A DNA stretch of 64,000 nucleotides from Bacillota bacterium. GTDB lineage: Bacteria; Bacillota; Clostridia; Oscillospirales; Ruminococcaceae. The stretch is taken from assembly GCA_023391875.1 (NCBI GenBank), contig JAEWAB010000003.1, positions 149,129 to 213,128 of the forward strand, written 5' to 3'. Below the pieces are notes generated by a model. It was not told where the DNA came from. It did not search any database and saw only the letters and a program-made list of their open reading frames with translations. Positions within the stretch are counted from its first letter, which is position 1, and the number at the start of each line of letters is the position of its first letter. Shown here piece after piece: positions 52,329-61,170 of the stretch. Position numbers and translations under genes: made by a program.

Positions 52329-52381
52329 GCTAAATGACCCTTGACGGTCGAATTTTGTCGTCAAGGGTCGCTCTATTTAGC
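52329..52381 (-). terminator. Terminator of the dehydratase-GH1 operon
   Basis: GCTAAAT and GACCCTTGACG (52329-52346) pair with CGTCAAGGGTC (52359-52369) and ATTTAGC (52375-52381). Minus-strand reading continues GTTTTTGC. Confidence 0.85.
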
Positions 52382-52439
52382 ATTGCGTGAAGATAAAACT
52401 CCGCGCTAATAAGTTAATAAGTTAACTAAATCGCCAATA

Positions 52440-53786
52440 TTACAGCGTAAAACCGTTGTTTTTTATCACATTTGCATACCAGTAGCCGCTCTGCTTGATG
52501 GTGCGTTTTTGTGTTTCATAGTCGATGTGGATGATGCCGAAGCGCTTGGAGTAACCATGTGCCCACTCGAAGTTGTCCATCAGCGACCACGCAAAATAGG
52601 CCTGCAGGTTGACGCCCTCCTCCACGGCACGGTGCAGCTGGGAGAGGTAACGGGTCAGGTATTCCACACGCAGGGTGTCCTCCACCTCGCCCTTGCTGTT
52701 TACCATATCGCGGAAGGCGGCGCCGTTCTCGGTGATGTAAAGCTTGGGGTAGTTATAATCCTCGCTCAGGTGCACCAACAGGTCGTGTATCCCCTCGGGG
52801 TTCACGCCCCAGCCCATCTCGGTGTGATCCTTGCCATAGAACGAATCCTCAATGGGCACGGGCCAGTGCTTCGGGTTGCTTGACGCGATCTGGCTGAAGT
52901 AGTTGTTGATGCCAAGGAAGTCTATCGGCTGGGCAATCGTCTCCATATCCCCCGGCAGGACGCGGGGCATAACCCCTCTTTCCTCATAGAGCTTAACCAC
53001 CTCTTTGGGGTATGCGCCTTTATAGATGGGGTCGGAGAACCAGCCGTTCCACGCTTTAAAGCTAAACTCCGCCGCCTCGATATCCTCCGGGGAGTTGGTT
53101 TTGGGGTAATAGCTGTTCATGTTCAGCGTAATGCCGATTTCGCCCGGCAGCTTCATCTCGTGGAAGGCCTTTACCACCTTGCCGTGCCCGAGCAGCAGAC
53201 CGTGGGCAACGCTCAGGGCTGTTTGAAAATCGTGGTAGCCCGGCGCATGAGTCCCAAACCAGTTGCCCGTAAAGGCACTGACATACGGCTCGTTGAGCGT
53301 AATCCACGAGTGCACCAGGCCGCCAAACTCGGTGAACATCCGGCGTGCGTAGGCTTCAAAGCAATCGACCACCTCGCGGTTCTGCCAGCCGCCGATCTCC
53401 TGCATGGCCTGCGGAAGGTCCCAGTGGTAGAGCGTTACCATCGGCTTGATGCCGTTCTCCACCAGCAGGGTGAGCAGCCTTCTGTAAAAATCCAAACCCT
53501 TGGGGTTAATCTCGCCCCTGCCCTGCGGAAAAACGCGCGGCCAGGAGATTGAAAGGCGGTAGGCCTGCAGCCCCAGCGTCTTCATGAGCTTGATATCCTC
53601 TTCAAAGTGATGGTAATGGTCGCAGGCCACGTCGCCGGTGTCATCGTTCTCAACGTTGCCGGGTGTTTTGCAGAAACGGTCCCAGATCGATTCGCCGCGT
53701 CCATCCTCCCGCGCGGCTCCCTCAATCTGATAGGCCGCCGTAGCGGCACCCCATAAAAAGTTGTTAGGAAAAGTTAGCTGTGACAT
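52440..53786 (-). CDS. GH1 beta-glucosidase
   Basis: 448 residues. FPNNFLWGAATAAYQIEGAA at the N-terminus; acid/base Glu in SWITLNEPYVSAF (near 165) and nucleophile Glu in LYITENGAAF (near 352); WSLMDNFEWAHGYSKRFG near the C-terminus. No signal peptide. Lacks the Ser/Lys/Tyr triad region of 6-phospho-glycosidases as far as I can see, so a plain beta-glucosidase or beta-galactosidase is likely. Start ATG 53784-53786 with AAAGGAG; the gene lies 43 bases downstream of the dehydratase and is cotranscribed with it. Confidence 0.94.
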   Translation of the reverse strand: MSQLTFPNNFLWGAATAAYQIEGAAREDGRGESIWDRFCKTPGNVENDDTGDVACDHYHHFEEDIKLMKTLGLQAYRLSISWPRVFPQGRGEINPKGLDFYRRLLTLLVENGIKPMVTLYHWDLPQAMQEIGGWQNREVVDCFEAYARRMFTEFGGLVHSWITLNEPYVSAFTGNWFGTHAPGYHDFQTALSVAHGLLLGHGKVVKAFHEMKLPGEIGITLNMNSYYPKTNSPEDIEAAEFSFKAWNGWFSDPIYKGAYPKEVVKLYEERGVMPRVLPGDMETIAQPIDFLGINNYFSQIASSNPKHWPVPIEDSFYGKDHTEMGWGVNPEGIHDLLVHLSEDYNYPKLYITENGAAFRDMVNSKGEVEDTLRVEYLTRYLSQLHRAVEEGVNLQAYFAWSLMDNFEWAHGYSKRFGIIHIDYETQKRTIKQSGYWYANVIKNNGFTL

Positions 53787-53829
53787 AGTTACTCCTTTCA
53801 TACTTTTACAATAATCTTGAACTTAAATT

Positions 53830-55551
53830 CTATTTCATATACCCACCCTGCATGGGAGAAACCGCTGTTTCGGTGAACAGCTTCAGTACGCCATGTTTAA
53901 ACCGCGGCGCGAGGGGTGACCACCTCCGCCGCCGCTGCACAAGGATATCTTCCATTTCGCTCGGGGCCTTTCTTCCCTCTTTGGTGCCGACAACCGCAAG
54001 CCGCCGCTCGGGGATGCTCAGCTCAATCAGGTCGCCTTCCTCCACCAGCGCAATCGCGCCGCCGGACGCGGCCTCCGGGCTGACGTGGCCGATCACCGGC
54101 CCGCGCGAAGCCCCGCTGAAGCGCCCGTCGGTAATCAAAGCAATCGACCGTGCCAGCGCGGGGTTGGAGGCGATGGCCTCGGTGGTGTAGAACATCTCGG
54201 GCATACCGCTGCCCTTCGGCCCTTCATAGCGGATGATCACGGCGTCGCCCGGCATTATCCTGTCGCCGAGCACCGCGTCGATAGCCTCCTCCTCGCTGTC
54301 AAACGGCCGCGCGGTAAGCAGGGCATTGTACATCTCCTGCGGTACCGCCGCGTGCTTGATGACAGCCCCGTCGGGCGCCAGATTGCCCTTTAAGATGGAT
54401 ATGGAGCCCTGCACACCAAGCGGCGCGCCGTAGGGCCGCAGAATATCTTCCTTCTTCACACCGGCTTTGGCCAGCTTCTCGGCACAGCGGTCGTAATACC
54501 CGTTTGTCTTTAGTTCCTCGAGATTCTCACCGAGCGTTTTGCCCGTAACGGTCATCACATCAAGGTGCAGGTGGCGCTTGATCTCCTCCATAACGGCCGG
54601 AACCCCGCCCATATAACTGAAATACTGCGCGGGCCAGTAGCCGGAGGGGCGGATGTTGAGCAGGTAAGGAACGGTGCGGTGAATGCGGTCAAACAGCTCG
54701 GCGTCCATCTCGATACCGAACTCATGCGCGATGGCGGGCAGGTGCATCACCACGTTGGTGGAACCGGAGATGGCGGCGTGCACCGCGACGGCGTTCTCAA
54801 AGCTCTTGAGTGTCACCATCTCTCGCGGGGTGCGGCCACTCCGTGCCAGTGCTGCCGCAAGGCGCCCCGCGCTCTCCGCGGCCTCCCGCAGCTCCTGCGA
54901 AGTGGCAGGCAGCAAAGCGGTGCCCGGCAACATGAGCCCCAGCGCCTCCGCCATCACCTGCATGGTGCCCGCGGTGCCCATAAAGCTGCACGCGCCGCCG
55001 GAGGGGCAGGCGTGGCACTTGTAGTAGTTTAGCTTATCTTCGTCAATCTCTCCGCGTTTATACTGCGCATAGTAGGTGCCGATCTGCTCTAAGGTCAGCA
55101 GGTCCGGCCCCGCGTCCATCACTCCGCCCGTTACCACCACACCGGGCAGATTCAGGCGGCCGATAGCCATCAGGTGCGCGGGAACGGCCTTGTCGCAGCT
55201 GGAGAGGAACACCCCCGCATCCGAGGTGGTAGCCCGCCCGTGAATCTCAATCATGCCGCAGATAAGGTCGCGGCTTGCCAGCGAATAGTTCATGCCGTCG
55301 TGGCCCTGCGCCATACCGTCGCAGATGTCGGTGACAAAATAGCGGCTCGCCTTGCCGCCGGCCTGCGCCACCCCCGAAACGGCGTTTTGCGCAAGCTCCA
55401 AAAGATGAACGCTGCCGGGGTGGCTGTCGCCGAACGTGCTTTCCACCAGCACCTGTGGGGCGGAAACATCCTGCTGCGACCACCCCATGCCGAAATGCAA
55501 AGAATCCATTTCCGGCGCTTTCTGCCGTGTAATCTGACTGTTTAACATCAT
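53830..55551 (-). CDS. IlvD/Edd-family dehydratase, probably acting on a sugar acid
   Basis: 573 residues. Iron-sulfur and Mg site motifs: FLSSCDKAVPAHLMA (near 115), KCHACPSGGACSFMGTAGTM (near 185) and, in the C-terminal beta domain, SLITDGRFSGASRGPVIGHV with IALVEEGD. The family comprises dihydroxyacid dehydratase (branched amino acids) and gluconate/xylonate/galactonate dehydratases. With no ilv genes around and a GH1 enzyme in the same operon, sugar-acid dehydration to a 2-keto-3-deoxy acid is more likely. Start ATGATG at 55551. Confidence 0.85.
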   Translation of the reverse strand: MMLNSQITRQKAPEMDSLHFGMGWSQQDVSAPQVLVESTFGDSHPGSVHLLELAQNAVSGVAQAGGKASRYFVTDICDGMAQGHDGMNYSLASRDLICGMIEIHGRATTSDAGVFLSSCDKAVPAHLMAIGRLNLPGVVVTGGVMDAGPDLLTLEQIGTYYAQYKRGEIDEDKLNYYKCHACPSGGACSFMGTAGTMQVMAEALGLMLPGTALLPATSQELREAAESAGRLAAALARSGRTPREMVTLKSFENAVAVHAAISGSTNVVMHLPAIAHEFGIEMDAELFDRIHRTVPYLLNIRPSGYWPAQYFSYMGGVPAVMEEIKRHLHLDVMTVTGKTLGENLEELKTNGYYDRCAEKLAKAGVKKEDILRPYGAPLGVQGSISILKGNLAPDGAVIKHAAVPQEMYNALLTARPFDSEEEAIDAVLGDRIMPGDAVIIRYEGPKGSGMPEMFYTTEAIASNPALARSIALITDGRFSGASRGPVIGHVSPEAASGGAIALVEEGDLIELSIPERRLAVVGTKEGRKAPSEMEDILVQRRRRWSPLAPRFKHGVLKLFTETAVSPMQGGYMK

Positions 55552-55743
55552 CGTGTAGTCTTTCTTTCGTGTGATTTATTCCGAAAATTCCAAGCTATTG
55601 ATTTTTCTTCTGTAAACGGTATCTTCTGTGCCATAATTGCGGTGCTCACATGCCCACCACCGCCTGCATGTTAGAAATAAGCCATTTTCCGGTTAGGCGC
55701 CCAATAAATTTTAGTCTTTAGCATGCCTATACCATTGATTTCG

Positions 55744-55792
55744 TGAAAACGATTACCTAAGCTATCGTATTGCATATTTTAGAATTTGTCAA
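55744..55792 (-). promoter_or_regulatory. Dehydratase promoter with cre-like operator
   Basis: Minus strand TTGACA (55787-55792), 17 bases, TACGAT (55764-55769). TGAAAACGATTACC (55744-55757) lies just after the transcription start and fits a CcpA/LacI-type operator. Confidence 0.65.
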
Positions 55793-55809
55793 GTATTCAA
55801 AACAAAAAA

Positions 55810-55833
55810 AGAGCGCCGAAGCCCTCTTTTTCT
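55810..55833. terminator. Small bidirectional terminator with UUCG-type loop
   Basis: AGAGCGC (55810-55816), CGAA, GCCCTCT (55821-55827), with one mismatch; A-run before and T-run after. On the minus strand the loop reads TTCG. Confidence 0.6.
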
Positions 55834-55920
55834 CATGTAGAATATCATTGCACTTTTTGCGTGAATTCTGCCTATGGAAATCTGCATGTATTTTAAAAAC
55901 GTCTGTACTGCCTTGCATAT

Positions 55921-56130
55921 ATTTTATTAGGCGGCACGATAGATATAGCTGAACCTCCCGCTCTACGGGTGCGGGAAGTATACGTCATCGTAAACGGAGA
56001 GGAAATCGTCTTAAACCCCGGCGACGAGCTGTTTATCCCGAAAGGGGCGCTTCATGGCAGATGTATCGCGGGTACGCACGCGATTCACTGCTTTGCGGGG
56101 AGTCGCATATCAACCGTAAAACTTTATACG
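55921..56130 (+). pseudogene. Remnant of a cupin-domain protein
   Basis: A short open frame encodes TIDIAEPPALRVREVYVIVNG, then NPGDELFIPKGALHGRCIAGT and IHCFAGSRI, the second half of a small cupin barrel (the GDxxxxPxxxxH motif with its metal His). The first half, with the HxH(x)nE motif, is missing, there is no ribosome site before the GTG at 55969, and a stop lies close upstream. Likely a truncated gene. Confidence 0.5.
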
Positions 56131-56139
56131 CACAAAGGA

Positions 56140-56182
56140 AAAACGCGCCATCCAAGGCGACATTGTTTGGATGGTGCGTTTT
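56140..56182. terminator. Terminator of the Calx-beta surface-protein gene
   Basis: AAAACGCGCCATCCAA (56140-56155) with TTGGATGGTGCGTTTT (56167-56182), one mismatch in 16 pairs, 24 bases after the stop on the minus strand. Confidence 0.88.
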
Positions 56183-56206
56183 GATTATACGGTGATATCT
56201 GCCGCG

Positions 56207-58363
56207 TTACGCGCTGCGCTTTTTCGCACGGTACAGCGCTATACCGAACGCGGCAATCAGTACCGCAGCCGCCACGGGGATAAAAGGCGGAGTGCGCGCG
56301 CCCGTTTCGGGGATGGCGGGGCGTGCCGCGCCCGTATACTTCACGATGGCGAAGTAGCCTAGCCGCGAGGTGTCAAATACCAGGTAGCCGTAGGACTTCG
56401 TCGCATCCATATCGGTGATGGTTTCGCTGAAATCGTTGTAACGGTAGACCCTCAAATCCCCACTGTAGCCGCTCGGGATGGGCAGCCGCACGCGGATTCT
56501 GCCGCTGAAATCGCTGATCTCGTCGTCGTCCTGGTCAAGCAGCGACAGGTCGTATACCCTTACGCTGCCAACCGTGCCGATGCGCTGTGTAAGGGCTTTT
56601 ATATCGCTGTTGATAACGGAGCCGCTCACCTGCCTGCTGCCTACTGAAATGCTGGATACGCCCGAGGGAAGCGAAAGGTGGGTAAGGTCGTAGCTGATAT
56701 CGCTGTCGGAGTCGGTTATCTCAATGTCATCGTAATCGTAATAGTCGTCGTCATCATCGTCATCGTCGTCCGACGAGCGCGCTTTCACGGTTACCTTCGC
56801 GGTGCCGTATTCGCTGTGGTCGACCACCGAAGTCGCCCTTACTGTAAGGGTTCTGGCAGTTTCGTTATCGGCTATCCTCAGCTTTCCGCTGCTACTGATG
56901 GAGGTAGAAGATTTTCTGTTGCCCGACATGCTCCATATAACATCCTGGCTCGGGCCACCCGTACCTCTTACGGTGGCGGTAAAGGTTTTGCTGTCTCCTT
57001 TGCGTACTGATGTCGAGGAGGGCGACACCGTTACCCCGGTTACCGTAACAGGCTGGGCGGTGATGGTTATAATCATGGAAGCGGATACGTTCGGATTGCT
57101 GACAGAGGTAGCCATAACCTGTACCGTACCTGCCTTTGTTGCGGACAATACGCCCGTCGTGGGATTAATCGTGGCAGTGCCCGTGCCGTTTTCAACGCTC
57201 CATGTTACCGTTTTTACGCTGGCGGTTGCGGGCTGGACATCGGCGAACATGGCAAGGGTGCGCCCCGCTTGAACGCCGGCAACACCGCCCTCCGCGCGCA
57301 CATTAATGCCTGTTACCGGGATATCATCATCCACAATAGTGACGGTGGCCGTTGGTGCGCTGATAGTGCCTGAACTTACATTGCTGAGCGTTACCGAAAA
57401 GGTCTCGTTGCTCTCGTGAACAGCATCATCCACGACTCGTGCCAAAATGCTTTTGCTGGTTTCTCCCGCCTCAAAGGTCAGCGTACCCGTGATTCCCGTA
57501 TAATCCGCTCCGGATGCTGTACCGTTTGCGGTAGCATAACCCATTGTTACGCGGCCGTCACTGCCGCCGGTGCGCGTAATGATAAGGTAAACGGAGCCTT
57601 CATTCTCATTTACACTATAGGCGGTAGGGCTAAACTGAAAGGACTCTTCATTCGGCAGAACAGTAACATTGAAGGTACCTGATTTTAACGGCTCGGTTTT
57701 GGAAGTGGCCTTTACCGTAACGGTACCCGCTTTGGTAGCGGATAGCAGGCCGTCGCCGTCAATGCTCGCCCCACCCGTACCGCTTGTAACGCTCCAATCA
57801 ACTTCCGGGTTCGCGTCAACGGGCGAAACCGTAGCGGACAACTGCAAGGTACCACCGTTTAACACGGTGGTGGTGCCACCCACGCTGGAAACGGTAATGG
57901 CATCCACATAATCATGGATGGTAACGGTGGCTGGATTGTTCGTTCCGAGTGTGGCTCCGCCGGCGGGCGATGATAAAGTAACCGTAAAGGTTTCAGCCGC
58001 CTCACGGGTGGCATCGTCCGTCAGCGCAATCACAATATCCTTGCTGGTATCACCGTCTTCAAAGGTTAATGTGTTGTTTTGGGCGGTATAGTCGCTGCTT
58101 GCTACCGCGGTGCCGTTTGCGGTGGCATACGCCGCGGTTACCGTGCCGCTGCTGCCGCCGGTTCGGGTAACCGTAAGCGTCACGCTGCCCGTCGCTTCAT
58201 CCACATCCACCGCAGTGGCGGCAAATTGGAGGGTATCACTAGTGCCCTGAGCAATCGGGTCCGCATTCAGGTTTATGTCAAAACCGCCCCCCGGGAGCAG
58301 CCCGAATACCATGAACACCGTTACCAGTACGGGTACTATTCTCTTCGCTAACGTTCTTAACAT
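56207..58363 (-). CDS. Cell-surface protein with Calx-beta and Ig-like repeats and a sortase-like anchor
   Basis: About 718 residues. N-terminal signal (LAKRIVPVLVTVFMVFGLLP), then Calx-beta domain 1 (residues about 40-130, YATANGTAVASSDYTAQNNT), BIG2 Ig-like domain, Calx-beta domain 2 (about 235-335, YATANGTASGADYTGITGTL), two further Ig-like domains, an acidic run of about 10 Asp with Tyr (near 550), a beta-rich module and the C-terminal anchor IPETGA, hydrophobic helix and KKRSA. Calx-beta and the Asp run suggest calcium binding at the surface. Start ATG 58361-58363 gives the best signal peptide; an in-frame ATG pair lies at 58396. Confidence 0.85.
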   Translation of the reverse strand: MLRTLAKRIVPVLVTVFMVFGLLPGGGFDINLNADPIAQGTSDTLQFAATAVDVDEATGSVTLTVTRTGGSSGTVTAAYATANGTAVASSDYTAQNNTLTFEDGDTSKDIVIALTDDATREAAETFTVTLSSPAGGATLGTNNPATVTIHDYVDAITVSSVGGTTTVLNGGTLQLSATVSPVDANPEVDWSVTSGTGGASIDGDGLLSATKAGTVTVKATSKTEPLKSGTFNVTVLPNEESFQFSPTAYSVNENEGSVYLIITRTGGSDGRVTMGYATANGTASGADYTGITGTLTFEAGETSKSILARVVDDAVHESNETFSVTLSNVSSGTISAPTATVTIVDDDIPVTGINVRAEGGVAGVQAGRTLAMFADVQPATASVKTVTWSVENGTGTATINPTTGVLSATKAGTVQVMATSVSNPNVSASMIITITAQPVTVTGVTVSPSSTSVRKGDSKTFTATVRGTGGPSQDVIWSMSGNRKSSTSISSSGKLRIADNETARTLTVRATSVVDHSEYGTAKVTVKARSSDDDDDDDDDYYDYDDIEITDSDSDISYDLTHLSLPSGVSSISVGSRQVSGSVINSDIKALTQRIGTVGSVRVYDLSLLDQDDDEISDFSGRIRVRLPIPSGYSGDLRVYRYNDFSETITDMDATKSYGYLVFDTSRLGYFAIVKYTGAARPAIPETGARTPPFIPVAAAVLIAAFGIALYRAKKRSA

Positions 58364-58478
58364 CTTCTTTAACACACCTTTCACGCCTTGCATCAAACGG
58401 CTAAGGCTTAGTACTTTCTTACCGCTGATGGCACAAAATCTTGCTGCCCCTAGAAAAAACCACTTCTCTATATTATTA

Positions 58479-58507
58479 ATATTACCATCTTATTCTGGGA
58501 ATATCAA
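58479..58507 (-). promoter_or_regulatory. Promoter of the surface-protein gene
   Basis: Minus strand TTGATA (58502-58507), 17 bases, TAATAT (58479-58484). Confidence 0.65.
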
Positions 58508-58675
58508 CCTATATTACTTAAAACAGTAAAAAGAGTGTGAAAAAGTTTAAACAAATTATTTTATTGAAGATTAACAAAATAACGGCATTTACCGAGGTGG
58601 CAGGCCGCGGACGGTCGAGAAGTCCCTCCCTTGCAAGCCTAAGGATTATCCACCGTGTTAACAGGCGTGCCGATA

Positions 58676-58766
58676 TAATACTAATTCCAATAAAAATTCT
58701 TCACAAAAGGCATAAATTAAACCTTTTGCTTGAATTTTTTCTATATTTCTAATTGTAATAAGTATA
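58676..58766 (+). repeat. Palindromic dispersed element, copy 4 (91 bp, internal deletion)
   Basis: Same ends as copy 1 but lacking 14 bases (GAAATATTACGTAA) in the left arm, so its hairpin is shortened on one side. Located between the surface-protein gene and pnp. Confidence 0.85.
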
Positions 58767-58848
58767 ACGCGACAGCGATGGCTGTTACCTATAAAAAACG
58801 GAGGGCAGTGCAAAACGCACCGTCCTCCGCGGAATGTTTATAAATTGC

Positions 58849-58867
58849 GGGCGAACGCAGTTCGCCC
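58849..58867. repeat. GC-rich hairpin repeat ending CCTACA
   Basis: GGGCGAAC-GCA-GTTCGCCC followed by CTACAGG, just after the pnp stop. Similar hairpins flanked by CTACA or TGTAG lie at 63698, 63752 and 63905, so this looks like a dispersed intergenic repeat. It may also serve as pnp 3' hairpin. Confidence 0.55.
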
Positions 58868-58876
58868 CTACAGGTT

Positions 58877-60985
58877 CTATTGTTTCTTCTTGGCTTCCAT
58901 CTCAAGCAGCGCGTCGCGGCGGGAGAGGTTGATGCGGCCCTGCTGGTCGATCTCGGTCACCTTTACCACAATCTCGTCGCCAACCGAAACGGCGTCCTCC
59001 ACCTTCTCCACACGCTTGGTGTCGAGCTTGGAGATGTGCACCAAGCCCTCCTTGCCGGGGGCAATCTCTACAAACGCGCCGAAGTTCATCAGGCGGGTAA
59101 CCTTACCCTTGTAGAACGCGCCTACCTCGGGGTCCATCACGATGGTCTGGATGACACGAACGGCGCGGCGGGCGTTATCAATGTCGATGGAGGAAACAAA
59201 TACGCTGCCGTCCTCCTCCACGTCGATCTTAACGTCGCACTCGGCGCAGATCTTCTGGATCACCTTGCCGCCCTGACCGATCACGTCGCGGATCTTATCC
59301 ACGTCGATCTTGAGGGTGAGCATCTTGGGCGCGTACTTGGAAAGCTCCTTCCTCGGCTCGGCAATGGCCTTGGCCATGATCTCGTCGAGGATGTAAAGGC
59401 GGGCTTTACGGGTCTTTTCAAACGCCTCTTTGATGATCTCGGGGGTGAGGCCGTCGGTCTTGATATCTACCTGAATGGCGGTGATGCCCTTGTGGGTGCC
59501 GCCTACCTTAAAGTCCATATCGCCGAAGAAGTCTTCGAGGCCCTGAATATCCACCATCGTCATGAAGCGGTCGCCCTCGGTGATAAGGCCGCAGGAGATG
59601 CCCGCAACGGGGGTTTTGATGGGCACACCCGCGTCCATCAGGGCGAGGGTGGAGGCGCAGATGGAGCCCTGCGAGGTGGAGCCGTTGGAGGAAAGCACCT
59701 CAGACACCATGCGAATGGCGTAGGGGAACTCCGCTACCGGCGGGATAACCGGCTCGAGCGCTCTTTCCGCCAGCGCGCCGTGACCGATCTCACGTCTGCC
59801 GGGGCCGCGGCTGGGCTTGGTCTCGCCTACCGAGTAGGAGGGAAAGTTGTACTGGTGCATATAGCGCTTGCTCTCGGCCTCGTCGATGCCGTCAAGAATC
59901 TGCGCGTCGCGAACCTGGCCAAGGGTAGCGATGGTGAGCACCTGTGTCTGGCCTCTGGTGAACATGCCGGAGCCGTGCACTCTGGGCAGCAGGCCAACCT
60001 CGGCGGCAAGAGGACGGATCTCGTCGATGCCTCTGCCGTCCACGCGCTTGCCCTCGTCGAGCAGCCAGCGGCGAACTACAAACTTTTGCAGCTTATACAT
60101 TACCTCGGGAATCTGAGCCGCGAGGTCGGGGTATTCTTCGGTAAACTTGGCGGTCACCTCGTCTACGATCGGGGCGAGGCGCGCGTCGCGGATGTTCTTA
60201 TCGTCGGTATCCAGCGCGTACTTTACCTTGTCGATGGCGAACGCCTTCACGGCCTCGAACAGGTCGTGGTCCACCTCCATCGACTCGAAGGTGAACTTGG
60301 GCTTGCCGATCTCGGCAACGATGCCGTCGATAAAGGTGATGATGCCCTTGATCTCCTCATGCGCCTTAATGATGGCGTCGAGCATTACATCCTCGGGCAC
60401 CTCGTTGGCGCCGGCCTCTACCATAACGATCTTGCCGCGGGTGGCGGCTACCGTCACACTCATGTCGCTCTTTGCACGCTGCTCGGCGTTAGGGTTGATA
60501 ACAACCTGCCCGTCCACCAGACCAACGTTCGCTCCGCCGATTGGGCCGTTCCACGGGATGTCAGAGATCGAGATGGCGATCGAGGTACCGATCATGCCCG
60601 CGATCTCGGGGGAATAGTCGGGATCTGCGCTCATCACGGTCATAACCACCGACACGTCGTTGCGCATATCCTTGGGGAACAGCGGGCGGATGGGGCGGTC
60701 TACCAGACGGGAGGCAAGGATAGCCTTATCGGTGGGCCTGCCCTCGCGCTTTAAAAATGAGCCGGGGATTCTGCCCACGGCGTAGAGCTTCTCTTCAAAG
60801 TCTACCGAAAGGGGGAAGAAGTCGATGCCCTCGCGGGGCTTCTGGGATGCCGTAACGTTGCACAGCACCACGGTTTCACCGTAGCGAACAAGGCAGGAGC
60901 CGTTGGAAAGCCCGCACATCTTGCCGGTTTCAATCACCAGCTTGCCACCCGCATAGGTGGTTTCAAAGGTCTTAAACTGAGACAT
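58877..60985 (-). CDS. pnp: Polyribonucleotide nucleotidyltransferase (PNPase)
   Basis: Phosphorolytic 3'-5' exoribonuclease of mRNA turnover. 702 residues: first RNase PH domain (GKMCGLSNGSCLVRYGETVV, FFPLSVDFEEKLYAVGRIPG, FLKREGRPTDKAILASRLVD), alpha-helical linker, second RNase PH domain with the catalytic DIQGLEDFFGDMDFKVGGT (Asp ligands), then KH (VIGQGGKVIQKI) and S1 (KGKVTRLMNFGAFVEIAPG) domains. Full length. It follows rpsO with a 228-base spacer containing a hairpin. Confidence 0.97.
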   Translation of the reverse strand: MSQFKTFETTYAGGKLVIETGKMCGLSNGSCLVRYGETVVLCNVTASQKPREGIDFFPLSVDFEEKLYAVGRIPGSFLKREGRPTDKAILASRLVDRPIRPLFPKDMRNDVSVVMTVMSADPDYSPEIAGMIGTSIAISISDIPWNGPIGGANVGLVDGQVVINPNAEQRAKSDMSVTVAATRGKIVMVEAGANEVPEDVMLDAIIKAHEEIKGIITFIDGIVAEIGKPKFTFESMEVDHDLFEAVKAFAIDKVKYALDTDDKNIRDARLAPIVDEVTAKFTEEYPDLAAQIPEVMYKLQKFVVRRWLLDEGKRVDGRGIDEIRPLAAEVGLLPRVHGSGMFTRGQTQVLTIATLGQVRDAQILDGIDEAESKRYMHQYNFPSYSVGETKPSRGPGRREIGHGALAERALEPVIPPVAEFPYAIRMVSEVLSSNGSTSQGSICASTLALMDAGVPIKTPVAGISCGLITEGDRFMTMVDIQGLEDFFGDMDFKVGGTHKGITAIQVDIKTDGLTPEIIKEAFEKTRKARLYILDEIMAKAIAEPRKELSKYAPKMLTLKIDVDKIRDVIGQGGKVIQKICAECDVKIDVEEDGSVFVSSIDIDNARRAVRVIQTIVMDPEVGAFYKGKVTRLMNFGAFVEIAPGKEGLVHISKLDTKRVEKVEDAVSVGDEIVVKVTEIDQQGRINLSRRDALLEMEAKKKQ

Positions 60986-61170
60986 ATGCTACCTCCGTTA
61001 TAAAATTATATTGCATTGGGGGCAGCCGTGGTTTAGCAATAAATCCGATGCTCCGGCGCTAGAAATGAAGCCAAAGCACCCGATTCACTGCTAAAACCTA
61101 AACGGCGCAACCCAAAAACAAACGGTTTACATAAAAAAGATAAACGCGGTGCTATCTCATTTAACGTTTT

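Larger units (their letters stand above)
52074..52439. other. Intergenic region between glycerate kinase and GH1 genes
   Basis: 366 bases with the kinase promoter/operator (52229-52257) and the terminator of the GH1 gene (52329-52381). AT-rich remainder without a recognisable gene. Confidence 0.6.
55552..56206. other. Intergenic region with promoter, cre-like site and gene remnant
   Basis: About 650 bases. Contains the dehydratase promoter (55764-55792), a cre-like site (55744-55757), a small UUCG-loop terminator (55810-55833), a decayed cupin gene (55921-56130) and the terminator of the surface-protein gene (56140-56182). The segment 55560-55740 (leader of the dehydratase message) shows no gene. 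Confidence 0.55.
58364..58876. other. Intergenic region between surface protein and pnp
   Basis: About 510 bases: the promoter of the surface-protein gene (58479-58507), repeat copy 4 (58676-58766) and a GC-rich hairpin (58849-58867). The leader 58365-58478 could form CATCAGCGG with CCGTTTGATG around 58390-58430; no known riboswitch was recognised. Confidence 0.5.

Noticed and set aside
53852..54190. Plus-strand frames inside the dehydratase gene
   Set aside because: Antisense of conserved IlvD/Edd sequence with Arg/Ala bias.
58880..60754. 624-codon open frame on the plus strand across pnp
   Set aside because: It is an exact antisense shadow of pnp, His/Leu/Gly-rich with no domain; pnp is certain.
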